Assembly: GCF_900167365.1 (NCBI RefSeq)
Contig: NZ_FUXL01000001.1
Location: 141,507-205,506, forward strand
Origin: Consotaella salsifontis
GTDB lineage: Bacteria > Pseudomonadota > Alphaproteobacteria > Rhizobiales > Rhizobiaceae
Reading direction: 5' to 3'
DNA: 64,000 nucleotides
Shown here: piece after piece, positions 1-8,357 of the stretch
How the letters are laid out: each line of letters begins with the position of its first letter
How positions within the stretch are numbered: position 1 is the stretch's first letter
Notes under the pieces: generated by a model
Database searches by the model: none
What the model saw: the letters and a program-made list of their open reading frames with translations, nothing else
Told to the model about the DNA's origin: nothing
Translations under genes and position numbers: made by a program

Positions 1-125
1 CGTCCTGATCTGAACCGGTACGGAGGCCGCCGCGGCGATGGCCTCCGGGCCCGGGCAGCTTTGATCCGACAGGCCACCGGCGCGCGGATGCGTGGGCCGG
101 CCCTACAAAAGATTCGGCACCCCGC
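1..125. other. Left edge: upstream gene end not resolvable, plus inverted repeat
   Basis: The window opens at or just past the end of an upstream gene. Stop codons fall at 6-8 and 11-13, while one frame stays open to a TGA at 127-129. The peptide of that open frame is rich in Arg, Gly and Ala and matches no family I recognise. An 8-bp inverted repeat (21-28 with 40-47, 11-nt loop) lies here. In rhizobial clusters of this type the genes expected just upstream are acpXL and fabZ, so this may be the end of the dehydratase gene; that is inference from gene order. Confidence 0.35.
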
Positions 126-1331
126 ATGAGCGTTTCCTCGCACGACGTCCTCGTCACCGGCATCGGCCTCGTCTCCTCGCTTGGCGAGGGGATCGACGCG
201 CATGTCGAAAAGCTCGCAGCGGATGGGCCCCGGCCCGTCTTGAACACGGAAGAGTTCGCGCCCTTCCTGGTCCATCCTCTGCCGCCCGTCGACTGGTCGA
301 CGCAGATCCCCAAGAAGGGCGATCAGCGGCAGATGGAGACCTGGCAGAAGCTCGGCACGTTCGCGGCCGGCCTTGCGTTGAGCGATGCGGCTGTCGGCAC
401 CGACCCGGCAGAGCGCGGTGCGATCGATATGATTGTCGCGGCCGGCGGCGGCGAGCGGGATCTCCAGGTGGATTCCCTCGTGATGGAGCGGGCGAGAGGA
501 TTGGACGATCCTCAGTCCCTGATCAATCAGACTTTGACGAACGAGCTTCGACCGACCCTCTTTCTCGCGCAGCTCTCCAACCTGATGGCCGGCAACATCT
601 CGATTGTCCACAAGGTGACCGGCTCGTCCCGCACCTTCATGGGTGAGGAGGCCTCCGGCATTTCTGCCGTCGCGACGGCAGCTGCGCGCATCGCGGCGGG
701 ACAGAGCGAGATCTGTCTCATCGGCGGGGCTTTCTCCGCTCCCCGCAAGGAGCTGATTTCCAACTACGCCATGGGCGGCTTCCTGTCGTCGGGCGATTGG
801 TCCCCGGTCTTCCAGAGGAGAGATGCTCAGTTGGGTTTCGTGCCGGGCAGCGTGGGCGCCTTCCTGGTCCTGGAATCGGCGGAGCACGCCTCCCGACGTG
901 GAGCGCGCGCCTATGCGCGCGTCGCGCAGGTGGCCGCCGATCGCGGCGCTCGAACCGAGGAGGCCTTTGCGACGCGCATCAAGGCGCTCCTCAACGAAAT
1001 CGGAGCCGATGACGATGAGGCACTCCTCGTCCTCTCCGGCGCGTCGGGCTGCCAACCAGTGACGGAATGGGAGAAAAGTGCCCTGGATGAGCGGTTACAG
1101 AGAGCCGCGTTGAGAAGCTTCGGTTCGTTGCTTGGACATTCGCTGGAAGCGCATTTCTTCGCTGGAATTGCGCTGGGCGCTGCCGCTCTTCACTCCGGGC
1201 GGGGCCTTGCGCCTTTCGATCCCATCGCGGAACGCGCGAGCTCCGTCGCCCCGTCGCAGGCATTGATAACGACAGTCGGCCACGTCAGCGGCGAGGGCAT
1301 GTGCCGGCTCGTTGCTGTCGATCCGAGCTGA
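126..1331 (+). CDS. Ketosynthase-like protein of the very-long-chain fatty acid (lipid A) cluster, catalytic Cys missing (FabF2XL type)
   Basis: Thiolase-fold beta-ketoacyl-ACP synthase homologue of 401 aa, the usual KAS II length. Aligned with the next protein, the nucleophile Cys of TACASG is replaced by Glu175 (GEEASG, 173-178). The first catalytic His of NAHGTST is also lost (Gly305 in the SGASG stretch). Only the second His (LLGHS, His338) is kept. It therefore probably cannot form an acyl-enzyme and resembles the chain-length-factor half of type II polyketide synthases. It sits directly upstream of an intact ketosynthase, and a heterodimer that extends the C28 acyl chain on AcpXL is the natural inference. 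The ATG at 126 is supported by the conserved MSVSSHDVLVTGIG start. Confidence 0.85.
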   Translation: MSVSSHDVLVTGIGLVSSLGEGIDAHVEKLAADGPRPVLNTEEFAPFLVHPLPPVDWSTQIPKKGDQRQMETWQKLGTFAAGLALSDAAVGTDPAERGAIDMIVAAGGGERDLQVDSLVMERARGLDDPQSLINQTLTNELRPTLFLAQLSNLMAGNISIVHKVTGSSRTFMGEEASGISAVATAAARIAAGQSEICLIGGAFSAPRKELISNYAMGGFLSSGDWSPVFQRRDAQLGFVPGSVGAFLVLESAEHASRRGARAYARVAQVAADRGARTEEAFATRIKALLNEIGADDDEALLVLSGASGCQPVTEWEKSALDERLQRAALRSFGSLLGHSLEAHFFAGIALGAAALHSGRGLAPFDPIAERASSVAPSQALITTVGHVSGEGMCRLVAVDPS

Positions 1332-1347
1332 TCTGAAAGGAAAAGGC

Positions 1348-2634
1348 ATGACGGTGAACCCTGGCGCGTTCTCCTCTCGCCCTGCGGTCGCGGTGACGGG
1401 CCTTGGCGCCGTGTCTTCGCTCGGCATCGGCATCGAGGATAATTTTTCCGCGCTGAAGGCGGGCAAGTCCGGCATTAAGCCGATCACGCGCTTTTCGACC
1501 GAAGGGCTGCGCACGACGATCGCCGGGACGATCAATTTCATTACCTTCGAACCGTGGACGGCGATCGGCTTCACGCATCGGCTCGCCGACATGGCTGCGC
1601 GGGAAGCCGTCGCGATGGCCGGCATCGATTCCGGCCGCTTTGACGGCCCTCTCGTACTTGCGGCCCCACCCGTGGAACTGGAATGGCCGCAGCGCCTCGA
1701 ACTGGATCGGCTGGCCGGGGAATTCGATGAGGCCGCGAGCTATGACCGGCTGTTGAGACTGTCGCGCAATCACCGCGACTCCGCGCTCTACGATCTGACG
1801 CTTTTCGGAAAGATCGCAGACCAGTTGGCCGACAGTTTCGGCACGCGGGGCCTGCCGATCACTCTGTCCACGGCGTGTGCTTCCGGCGCGACGGCCGTTC
1901 AGCTCGGCGTCGAGGCGATTCGCCGCGGCGAGGCCGAGCGGGTTCTGGTGGTCGGCGCCGACGGATCGGTGGGACCCGAGGCGGTGATCCGCTTCTCACT
2001 CCTGTCCGCTCTCTCCACCCAGAATGCGATTCCCGAAAGAGCATCGAAGCCGTTCTCGAAGGACCGGGACGGCTTCGTGATGGCGGAAGGGGCGGGCGCT
2101 CTCGTTCTCGAGTCGGTCGACGCGGCGAAGGCGCGCGGCGCGGAAATCCTCGGCTATGTCCTCGGCTGTGGCGAAAAGGCCGACGACTTCCACCGCACGC
2201 GTTCCAGCCCGGACGGCTCGCCCATCATCGCGACCATTCGCGCCGGACTCGCCGACGCTGGTCTGGCGCCGGAGGAAATCAGCTACATCAACGCGCACGG
2301 CACCTCGACGCCCGAAAACGACAAGATGGAGTACACGGGGCTCGCTGCGGTCTTTGGCGACGCGCTGGCCTCCACGCCCATCTCCTCCAACAAGTCGATG
2401 ATCGGGCACACGCTGACGGCAGCGGGGGCAATCGAGGCTGTCTTCTCGATCCTGACGATGCGCGAGGGCGTGCTGCCTCCGACGATCAACTACGACGTGC
2501 CGGACCCGGCGATTCCGCTGGACACGGTGCCCAATGTCGCCCGATCCGCAGACGTGGCGACGGTTATTTCCAACTCCTTCGGCTTCGGTGGCCAAAACGT
2601 CTCGCTGGTGTTTGGCCGCGAGCCGCGGCGCTGA
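1348..2634 (+). CDS. 3-oxoacyl-ACP synthase of the very-long-chain fatty acid (lipid A) cluster (FabF1XL type)
   Basis: Condensing enzyme (428 aa) that adds two-carbon units from malonyl-ACP to an acyl-ACP. The complete Cys-His-His triad is visible: Cys177 in STACASG, His317 in NAHGTST and His354 in IGHTLTA, with the C-terminal SFGFGGQN glycine loop. I chose the ATG at 1348 over the upstream in-frame start at 1312 because AAAGGAAAAGG lies at 1336-1346 and the earlier start would overlap the previous gene. It follows the Cys-less paralogue by 16 bp and precedes the adh/lpxXL pair. The arrangement matches the cluster that makes 27-hydroxyoctacosanoyl chains for rhizobial lipid A. Confidence 0.9.
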   Translation: MTVNPGAFSSRPAVAVTGLGAVSSLGIGIEDNFSALKAGKSGIKPITRFSTEGLRTTIAGTINFITFEPWTAIGFTHRLADMAAREAVAMAGIDSGRFDGPLVLAAPPVELEWPQRLELDRLAGEFDEAASYDRLLRLSRNHRDSALYDLTLFGKIADQLADSFGTRGLPITLSTACASGATAVQLGVEAIRRGEAERVLVVGADGSVGPEAVIRFSLLSALSTQNAIPERASKPFSKDRDGFVMAEGAGALVLESVDAAKARGAEILGYVLGCGEKADDFHRTRSSPDGSPIIATIRAGLADAGLAPEEISYINAHGTSTPENDKMEYTGLAAVFGDALASTPISSNKSMIGHTLTAAGAIEAVFSILTMREGVLPPTINYDVPDPAIPLDTVPNVARSADVATVISNSFGFGGQNVSLVFGREPRR

Positions 2635-2664
2635 CCGACTGCCGGCGCAAGAGCGAGTCTATTC

Positions 2665-3726
2665 ATGCGTGCACTTCAGCTCCTCGGCCCTCGCGATCTC
2701 CAGGTCCGCGACATCGACGCGCCCGCCGCTCCCGGGCAGGGCGAGGTGACGGTCGCGATCAAGGCGGTGGCGCTCAATCATATCGACGTATGGGGATGGC
2801 GGGGCATGGCCTTCGCCAAGCGCAAGCTGCCTCTCGTGGTCGGGGCCGAAGCGGCCGGCGTTGTCGAGACGGTCGGGCCGGGCGTTTCAAGCCTTCTGCC
2901 GGGGCAACTCGTCTCCATTTATGGCGCGCGCACGTGCGGGCGCTGCCGTGCCTGCCGCGAGGGACGCGACAATCTTTGTGAGGCGGTGGAAGGGGTTCAC
3001 GGCTTCCACCTGGATGGCTTCGCTTGCGAAAAGGTGACGATGCCGGCGCGCTTGCTGGTACCCGCGCCGCCGGGATGCGATGCCGTTTCGGCCGCCTTGG
3101 CGCCTGTCACCTTCGGCACCGTCGAGCACATGCTGTTCGACAATGCGCGGCTGGAGCCGGGCGAGACAGTCTTGGTTCAGGCCGGTGGCTCGGGCATCGG
3201 AACCGCGGCGATCCAGCTTGCCAAACGCTGGGGAGCCACCGTCATCACCACGGTCGGCTCGGATGACAAGGCGGAAGCGGCGCGGGCTCTTGGCGCGGAT
3301 CACGTGATCAACTATCGCGAGGAGCGCTTCGAGGGCCGCGTGCGCAAGATCACCGCCAAGCGCGGCGTCGACGTGGTCTTCGAGCACGTCGGAGCGGAGA
3401 CCTGGGCGGGATCGCTTCTGTCGCTTCGCCGTGGCGGGCGGCTCGTCACCTGCGGGTCGACCAGCGGCGTTTCGGCGGAAACCAACCTCATGATGCTCTT
3501 CCAACAGCAGCTCAAGCTGATCGGCTCGTTCGGCTGCACGATGGAGAACATGCGCAACGCCATGGATAAGCTGGCGCGCGGCATCGTGCACCCGGTCGTC
3601 GATACCGTCGTCGCTCTGGACGATATCACCGAGGCGCTGGACCGCATGGAAAGCCGAAAAGTCTTCGGCAAGATCATTCTCGACGTATCACTCGGCGAGG
3701 CAGAGCGGCCGCGACTGGCGCGATGA
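2665..3726 (+). CDS. Zinc-binding medium-chain dehydrogenase/reductase of the lipid A VLCFA cluster (AdhXL type)
   Basis: MDR-superfamily protein of 353 aa with a GroES-like N-terminal half and a Rossmann half (AGGSGIGTAAIQ). The structural-zinc lobe is intact, with Cys91, Cys94, Cys97 and Cys105 (CX2CX2CX7C). The catalytic-zinc ligands are not: the usual GHE motif reads GAEAAG and the N-terminal ligand site is NHID, as in quinone-oxidoreductase-like or enoyl-reductase-like members. This fits an NAD(P)H-dependent double-bond reductase acting on the growing acyl chain better than a true alcohol dehydrogenase; that is inference. Its TGA overlaps the ATG of the acyltransferase gene, so the two are translationally coupled. 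Confidence 0.82.
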   Translation: MRALQLLGPRDLQVRDIDAPAAPGQGEVTVAIKAVALNHIDVWGWRGMAFAKRKLPLVVGAEAAGVVETVGPGVSSLLPGQLVSIYGARTCGRCRACREGRDNLCEAVEGVHGFHLDGFACEKVTMPARLLVPAPPGCDAVSAALAPVTFGTVEHMLFDNARLEPGETVLVQAGGSGIGTAAIQLAKRWGATVITTVGSDDKAEAARALGADHVINYREERFEGRVRKITAKRGVDVVFEHVGAETWAGSLLSLRRGGRLVTCGSTSGVSAETNLMMLFQQQLKLIGSFGCTMENMRNAMDKLARGIVHPVVDTVVALDDITEALDRMESRKVFGKIILDVSLGEAERPRLAR

Positions 3727-4640
3727 AGATATTCCTCTTTCGTCTCAGCCGCCGGCTGGAGCGAGCGAAGGATTGGCTGATCGGTCAGTCGCTCTTCGCT
3801 CTGATGGCTTTGCTGCGGCTTGTGCCTCCGCGTGTCGCCATGTCCATTGCGGCTCGCGTCGGTAGCCTGCTCGGCCCGTTGATACCGCGCCACCGCGTCA
3901 TGCTGGACAACCTGAGACGAGCTTATCCAGAGAAGGACGAGGCCTGGATCGAGCGGACCGCCCGTGGCAACTGGCGCGAGATGGGCCATATGGCGGCCGA
4001 ATACGTGTTTCTCGACAAGCTTGTCGATCTCTCGTCGATCGGACAACCCGATGCGTTGGTCGAAGTCGAGGGCATCCCGCGATTTTTCGAGATTCTGGAC
4101 CACAAGGGTCCGATCGTGCTCTTCACCGCGCATATGGGGTGCTTTGAGCTGCTGCCGCTTTACGCGGCCCATCTCGGCCTCGATCTGACGGTGCTCTTCC
4201 GCCCACCGAATAATCGCACGATCGCGCGCCGGGTGGCGGAAACGAGGAGCGTCGGCTCTGCCCGTCTCGTTCCCTCAAGGGCAGGCGCGGCATGGGCGTT
4301 GGCCTCCGCGCTGGAGCGAGGCGCCACTGCGGGAATGTTGGTCGACCAGAAGTTCAAGCGCGGCGTGGCGACGCGCTTCTTCGGCCGGGAATGTCGGACC
4401 AACCCGCTGCTCCCCAAGCTGGTTCGTCAGTTTGATTGCAAGGTCTATCCCGTGCGCTCCGTGCGCTTGCCGGGGGGGCGCTATCGGCTGGAGATTGAGC
4501 CCGAGATGGCATTGCCGCGTAATGCCGCAGGCGTGGTGGACGTCGAGGCCAGTTGCCAGCTGCTCAACGATGTCGTCGAGCGTTGGGTCAGAGAGTATCC
4601 CGAGCAGTGGATGTGGTTCCATCGTCGCTGGGACTACTGA
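3723..4640 (+). CDS. lpxXL: Lipid A VLCFA acyltransferase, LpxL/HtrB family
   Basis: Inner-membrane acyltransferase of 305 aa that transfers an acyl chain from acyl carrier protein to the lipid A precursor. The HX4E catalytic motif of the LpxL/LpxM family is present (His137 to Glu142 in FTAHMGCFE). A hydrophobic N-terminal helix and the VDQKFKRG and PxRFFG-like acceptor-site blocks are also visible. It overlaps the preceding dehydrogenase by 4 bp and ends the cluster, the position of lpxXL in rhizobia, where it adds 27-hydroxyoctacosanoate. The family is certain; the symbol rests on the cluster context. Confidence 0.88.
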   Translation: MKIFLFRLSRRLERAKDWLIGQSLFALMALLRLVPPRVAMSIAARVGSLLGPLIPRHRVMLDNLRRAYPEKDEAWIERTARGNWREMGHMAAEYVFLDKLVDLSSIGQPDALVEVEGIPRFFEILDHKGPIVLFTAHMGCFELLPLYAAHLGLDLTVLFRPPNNRTIARRVAETRSVGSARLVPSRAGAAWALASALERGATAGMLVDQKFKRGVATRFFGRECRTNPLLPKLVRQFDCKVYPVRSVRLPGGRYRLEIEPEMALPRNAAGVVDVEASCQLLNDVVERWVREYPEQWMWFHRRWDY

Positions 4641-4978
4641 AGTGGAGGATCGGACGCGTCTAAAGTGAACCGATCATCTCGCTGAGCCTTATTTGTAGGT
4701 GTCTAAAGGTTTAGATCGAATCGATTTTCTCATCCCGCTGTCCGGGCGCTCGTCTTTGTGCGGCGTAACTTGAGATGTCGGGTATAACCTACTGATATAT
4801 CAGCGATATGCGGGAAATTTTCCGAACCGGCTCTGTCGCGGATGCGCTTTATCGTCCTGCGAAGGAGGCCCGCGAAGGACCATTCTGGGCGGTTGTGGTC
4901 TAGGAACAGCTTCCAGTATTACGACGATTTATTTACTCCCCCAGGGCTATTTTGGCGCCAAAACAGCGAAATGAGCCC
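4641..4978. other. Intergenic region with two perfect palindromes and a candidate EcfG-type promoter
   Basis: No gene is visible in these 338 bases, which are less GC-rich than their surroundings. They hold CTGATATATCAG (4792-4803), a candidate stress promoter (4903-4928) and TTTTGGCGCCAAAA (4950-4963), 15 bp before the next ATG. Together these suggest a regulated promoter for the cyclic-di-GMP gene downstream. Confidence 0.6.
4903..4928 (+). promoter_or_regulatory. Candidate EcfG-type promoter of the GGDEF/EAL gene
   Basis: GGAAC (4903-4907), a 17-bp spacer and CGAT (4925-4928). The alphaproteobacterial general-stress consensus is GGAAC-N16/17-CGTT, so the -10 element has one mismatch. It ends 50 bp before the ATG at 4979. 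Confidence 0.35.
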
Positions 4979-6976
4979 ATGATAGTCAGCAAGCTCAGAA
5001 GATATGGAACGTCCGTTGCCGTCGGCGTGGCCATTGCTGCGTTTGTGATTGTCTCGACGCTTGTTCTCGGTTCGCGCACTGTTGGCCGGCTGGTGGATTC
5101 GGCGATGCGCGAGAAGGGCGCCTCGTTCGCTCATCTGCTGGTGTCGAAGGACGACGCGCTCTCCGCATTTCTGACCGGCATTGCCCGCTCACCGGACGCC
5201 GAGGCAGCTATCCGCGATCTCGCGGCGCTTTCGGGCATCGACAGTTTCGTCGTCTTCGATAGTCAGGGTCGGGAGACATATCGCTCCCGGTCCGATCGCT
5301 ACGAATGGCTGCTGCGCGACCGTCCGGGCGGTGTGCGGACCGGAGATCATCTTTCAGATCCGGTCCTCGCGAAGACCGGTGCTTGGCAGATCGTCTATGA
5401 CGACGGTCAGTCAAACCCCTCGGTCCTGACTCCACTCGTCCGCGACGGCGTCACTCTCGGCTATGTGTCGATCGACGGTGAGATGAATGGCGAACGCGAG
5501 GTCTATCGCTCTGCCCTGATGCGGGGGTCGATCGCCTTGCTGGCTGTCGTTCTTCTAGCGACGGGAACGCCCATGCTTCTTTACGTCCGCCGTCAGCGGA
5601 AGATGCAGGAGGCGGACGATCGCATCTATTTCCTGGCCAACCACGACCCGTTGACCCACCTTCTCAACCGTACGCGGATGCAGGAGGAAACGGATCGCGT
5701 TCTGGCGACGGCGCGGGCGACGCGCGAGCGCATGGCCTACTGCTGCATCGACATCGACGGTCTGGGGGATGTCAATGACACGCTGGGACAGTCGAGCGGC
5801 GACCAGCTTTTGAGGGTGGTGGCAAGCCGGCTCTCGTCCATCATCGATGGAGGCGATCTTCTTGCCCGTGTTGGGCCGGATGACTTCGCGTTGCTGCGGC
5901 GGCGCATCAACGAGGATGGCGATCTTGCTGCCCTTGCGAGACGCATCATCGACGCAGTCAACGAGCCGGTCGAGCTGATGGGCCATATCATGCGGCCACG
6001 CGTCTCCATCGGCGTCGCCATGCTCCCGCAGGACGGACGCACACACAATGAGCTGCTGAAGCATTCCAGCCTGGCGCTCATCTATCACAAAGCCGCAAAA
6101 AGTGGCGACTACGCGCTGTTCGAGGCCTCCATGGACGAGGAGACCCATCGTCGGCGGGAAGTCGAGGCGATGGTGCGTCGCGCTGTCGAGAACGACGGCT
6201 TTTCGCTCTTTTACCAGCCGATCGTCAGCGGCGACGGATCAAGACTCCTTGGTTTTGAGGCACTCGTCCGCATGCCCGATGGAAACGGTGGCTTCGTCTC
6301 TCCAGCGACCTTCATTCCCATCGCCGAGGCGCGGGGATATGTGAAGGCAATCGGCAGCTGGGTTCTGCGTGAGGCAACGCGGCAGATTGCGCAGTGGCCG
6401 GAGGAGCTCTTCGTCGCCGTCAATCTCTCGGCGGTCCAATTCCGCGACGGCGACCTCATCGATATCGTGAAGCAGGCGCTGGAGGATGCGGGCATATCGG
6501 GAGAGCGCCTGGAGATCGAGGTGGTGGAATCGCTGCTCCTGGAGCGCTCCGACGACATTCTCGCCCAGCTCAACGATCTCAAGACGCTCGGCATCTCCAT
6601 CGGCATGGATGATTTTGGTACGGGCTATTCCTCTCTCGGTTATCTCTGGCGGTTCCCCTTCGACAAGCTGAAGATCGACCAGTCGTTCATGTTCGCGTTC
6701 GATAACGGCGAGCCGAACGTGCCCGAGATCATCTCGACCATCGTTTCCCTGGCCCATCAGATGCGAATGAAGGTGACGGCCGAGGGCGTCGAGACCCGGG
6801 AGCAGGTGGATCTTCTGAGTTCGTTCGGCTGTGATCAGCTCCAGGGCTACTTCTTCGCGCAGCCAACTTCGCCCGAGCAGATCGCGGCGGAGATACTCAC
6901 CCGCTTCAGCGCCCGCCTGGGACATGGGAAGGAGCCTCAGCCCCGAGCCTTGCGGCGATTGGAAACTGCCGTCTGA
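4979..6976 (+). CDS. Membrane-anchored GGDEF/EAL cyclic-di-GMP phosphodiesterase with degenerate GGDEF
   Basis: Protein of 665 aa. Transmembrane helices at about 11-32 and 183-203 flank a periplasmic sensory region of about 150 aa, followed by GGDEF and EAL domains in the cytoplasm. The cyclase signature is degenerate (GPDDF at 299-303) and no RxxD inhibitory site precedes it, so synthesis of c-di-GMP is unlikely. The EAL domain looks active: EAL at 427-429, NLSAVQF, EVVES, DDFGTGYSSL (554-563), the KIDQSF lysine, EGVET and QGYFFAQP. A TTG 27 bp upstream is also in frame, but the ATG at 4979 gives the more usual short N-terminus before helix 1. The likely role is c-di-GMP breakdown in response to a periplasmic signal. 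Confidence 0.88.
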   Translation: MIVSKLRRYGTSVAVGVAIAAFVIVSTLVLGSRTVGRLVDSAMREKGASFAHLLVSKDDALSAFLTGIARSPDAEAAIRDLAALSGIDSFVVFDSQGRETYRSRSDRYEWLLRDRPGGVRTGDHLSDPVLAKTGAWQIVYDDGQSNPSVLTPLVRDGVTLGYVSIDGEMNGEREVYRSALMRGSIALLAVVLLATGTPMLLYVRRQRKMQEADDRIYFLANHDPLTHLLNRTRMQEETDRVLATARATRERMAYCCIDIDGLGDVNDTLGQSSGDQLLRVVASRLSSIIDGGDLLARVGPDDFALLRRRINEDGDLAALARRIIDAVNEPVELMGHIMRPRVSIGVAMLPQDGRTHNELLKHSSLALIYHKAAKSGDYALFEASMDEETHRRREVEAMVRRAVENDGFSLFYQPIVSGDGSRLLGFEALVRMPDGNGGFVSPATFIPIAEARGYVKAIGSWVLREATRQIAQWPEELFVAVNLSAVQFRDGDLIDIVKQALEDAGISGERLEIEVVESLLLERSDDILAQLNDLKTLGISIGMDDFGTGYSSLGYLWRFPFDKLKIDQSFMFAFDNGEPNVPEIISTIVSLAHQMRMKVTAEGVETREQVDLLSSFGCDQLQGYFFAQPTSPEQIAAEILTRFSARLGHGKEPQPRALRRLETAV

Positions 6977-7083
6977 CGGTGGTGACGCACGCTACGGTTC
7001 AGGTTTCGCGCTGTGATTGGATTTTAGAAGTGGCGCTGGAGCCTCTCGATAATACTCCGAGGGGTAAAGGATACATTAATAGA

Positions 7084-7108
7084 GGAACATCAGAATTTAG
7101 TAATTGTT
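7084..7108 (+). promoter_or_regulatory. Candidate EcfG-type general-stress promoter of the response regulator gene
   Basis: GGAAC at 7084-7088, a 17-bp spacer and GTT at 7106-7108, close to GGAAC-N17-cGTT. It is about 127 bp upstream of the next ATG. Confidence 0.45.
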
Positions 7109-7234
7109 TACCATGTTCGGTGAACGACTCACTCTTTCCCTAGTGGGGGAGTCGGGATTATTCGCATTTGATCCAACTTGTTTGCAACCCTTGGGGGCCG
7201 CCGGCATTGACATGAAAATCGAAGGGATAGGGCA

Positions 7235-7582
7235 ATGCGGGTCTTGATCGTTGAAGACGAGCCGATCCTGGCAATGGATCTGGAAGATATCATAGCGCGT
7301 GATCATGACGCCGAGTGTTTTCTCGCGTCCACCGTCGAAGACAGCATGTCGAGGATCGACAGTGGTATCGATTTCGCCTTGCTGGACATTCACCTCGGCC
7401 CCGATGGGCAGACATCGCTTCCTGTGGCGCGGGAGTTGAGGCGGCGGAACATTCCCTTCTGCTTCATTTCCTCTTGCTTGTCGGAGCTGCCGCCGTCGTT
7501 CGGCCGGGTGCCAAAGGTGGCAAAGCCGTTTGAAGTCCGTGACATCAGCCGGGTTCTGACACGGGTCGGTTTCGGCTCGTAG
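7235..7582 (+). CDS. Single-domain response regulator (CheY-like receiver)
   Basis: Stand-alone receiver domain of 115 aa with no output domain. The acidic pocket (VEDEP, Glu7-Asp8-Glu9), the phospho-acceptor Asp51 (LLDIHLG) and the conserved Lys97-Pro98 (VAKPF) are all present, so phosphorylation is expected. Single-domain regulators of this kind in rhizobia often work with HWE/HisKA_2 kinases, including stress-response and light-sensing ones; that partner is inferred and no kinase gene lies nearby. The candidate EcfG promoter upstream fits a place in the general stress network. Confidence 0.85.
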   Translation: MRVLIVEDEPILAMDLEDIIARDHDAECFLASTVEDSMSRIDSGIDFALLDIHLGPDGQTSLPVARELRRRNIPFCFISSCLSELPPSFGRVPKVAKPFEVRDISRVLTRVGFGS

Positions 7583-7598
7583 GATAGCCTGAAAGACG

Positions 7599-7622
7599 GG
7601 GCGAGACGGATGAGCCTCGCCC
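7599..7622 (+). terminator. Weak hairpin after the response regulator gene
   Basis: GGGCGAG (7599-7605) pairs with CTCGCCC (7616-7622) across a 10-nt loop, 17 bp after the stop codon. There is no T-tract, so terminator activity is uncertain. The next gene is convergent. Confidence 0.3.
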
Positions 7623-7654
7623 AATTCGATTGGAGCTAAGCAGCCCGTGTGGCG

Positions 7655-8197
7655 TCAGCGGCCTTGGGCTCTTCCATCGGCAGTCGCTGCCGATGCCAAT
7701 AGCTTCGAGAAAACGATGGACGCATCCACGCCATGACGTCCCGCGATGGTCGAAATGCTGTCATCGGCTAAGATCGGGCCATAGCCCGCATCGTCGAGGC
7801 GCTTCACCGCCTCTGCCGCATCGAGCCGGACGACGGGTGCCAGTTCAGCCACTGAAGCCGATTGCGCCGCTCTCATCAGAGCAAATGCTGCATTCCCTCC
7901 ACGACCGCCACCAGCCGGCAATGGTTGAAGGAGGTAATAGCCAGCGGCCAGGAGGCTCAGAACCAGCGCAACAGGCATCCACTTGCCATGAAAATAGTTG
8001 GCGAAAGCGTGCCAGTTGCGCCAGAGGTGGAGGCCGATCGGAATCAGCAATATCATGGAGAGCACTTCGTGCATCTCATGGAAGAATCTGCCGGCCCAGC
8101 CAAAAAACAGCGCGGTGCCGGAGATGGCCGATACCAGGAAGAGACCAACCGTGAAGGGGGTGGCGGATCTGAACAATAAGTTTCGGATCGTTGTCAT
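7655..8197 (-). CDS. DUF4405-type small membrane protein (cytochrome b561-like His pattern)
   Basis: Protein of 180 aa. Three hydrophobic helices (about 12-34, 42-62 and 74-92) carry conserved histidines in the FFHEMHEVLSMILLIPIGLH stretch. This is the DUF4405 signature, whose pattern suggests haem b ligation between helices. A soluble C-terminal segment with repeated acidic and alanine-rich motifs (AVKRLDDAGYGP, STIAGRHGVD) follows, as in many family members. The exact function is unknown; a membrane redox role is a guess from the His pattern. It is transcribed alone and converges with the response regulator gene. Confidence 0.65.
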   Translation of the reverse strand: MTTIRNLLFRSATPFTVGLFLVSAISGTALFFGWAGRFFHEMHEVLSMILLIPIGLHLWRNWHAFANYFHGKWMPVALVLSLLAAGYYLLQPLPAGGGRGGNAAFALMRAAQSASVAELAPVVRLDAAEAVKRLDDAGYGPILADDSISTIAGRHGVDASIVFSKLLASAATADGRAQGR

Positions 8198-8357
8198 CTA
8201 TACACCGGAGAAACTGGCGTCATTTTGTCAATAAAGACGATGACGGTGTGAACTCTACTTGTGTATAGTATAGAAATGCGCCAGGTTTCGCTGGCGCAAA
8301 ATCGTAACAAAGTTTTTCACTTGATTGCTGTGTCGGGCGCGTGGGCAGAGCGCAATC

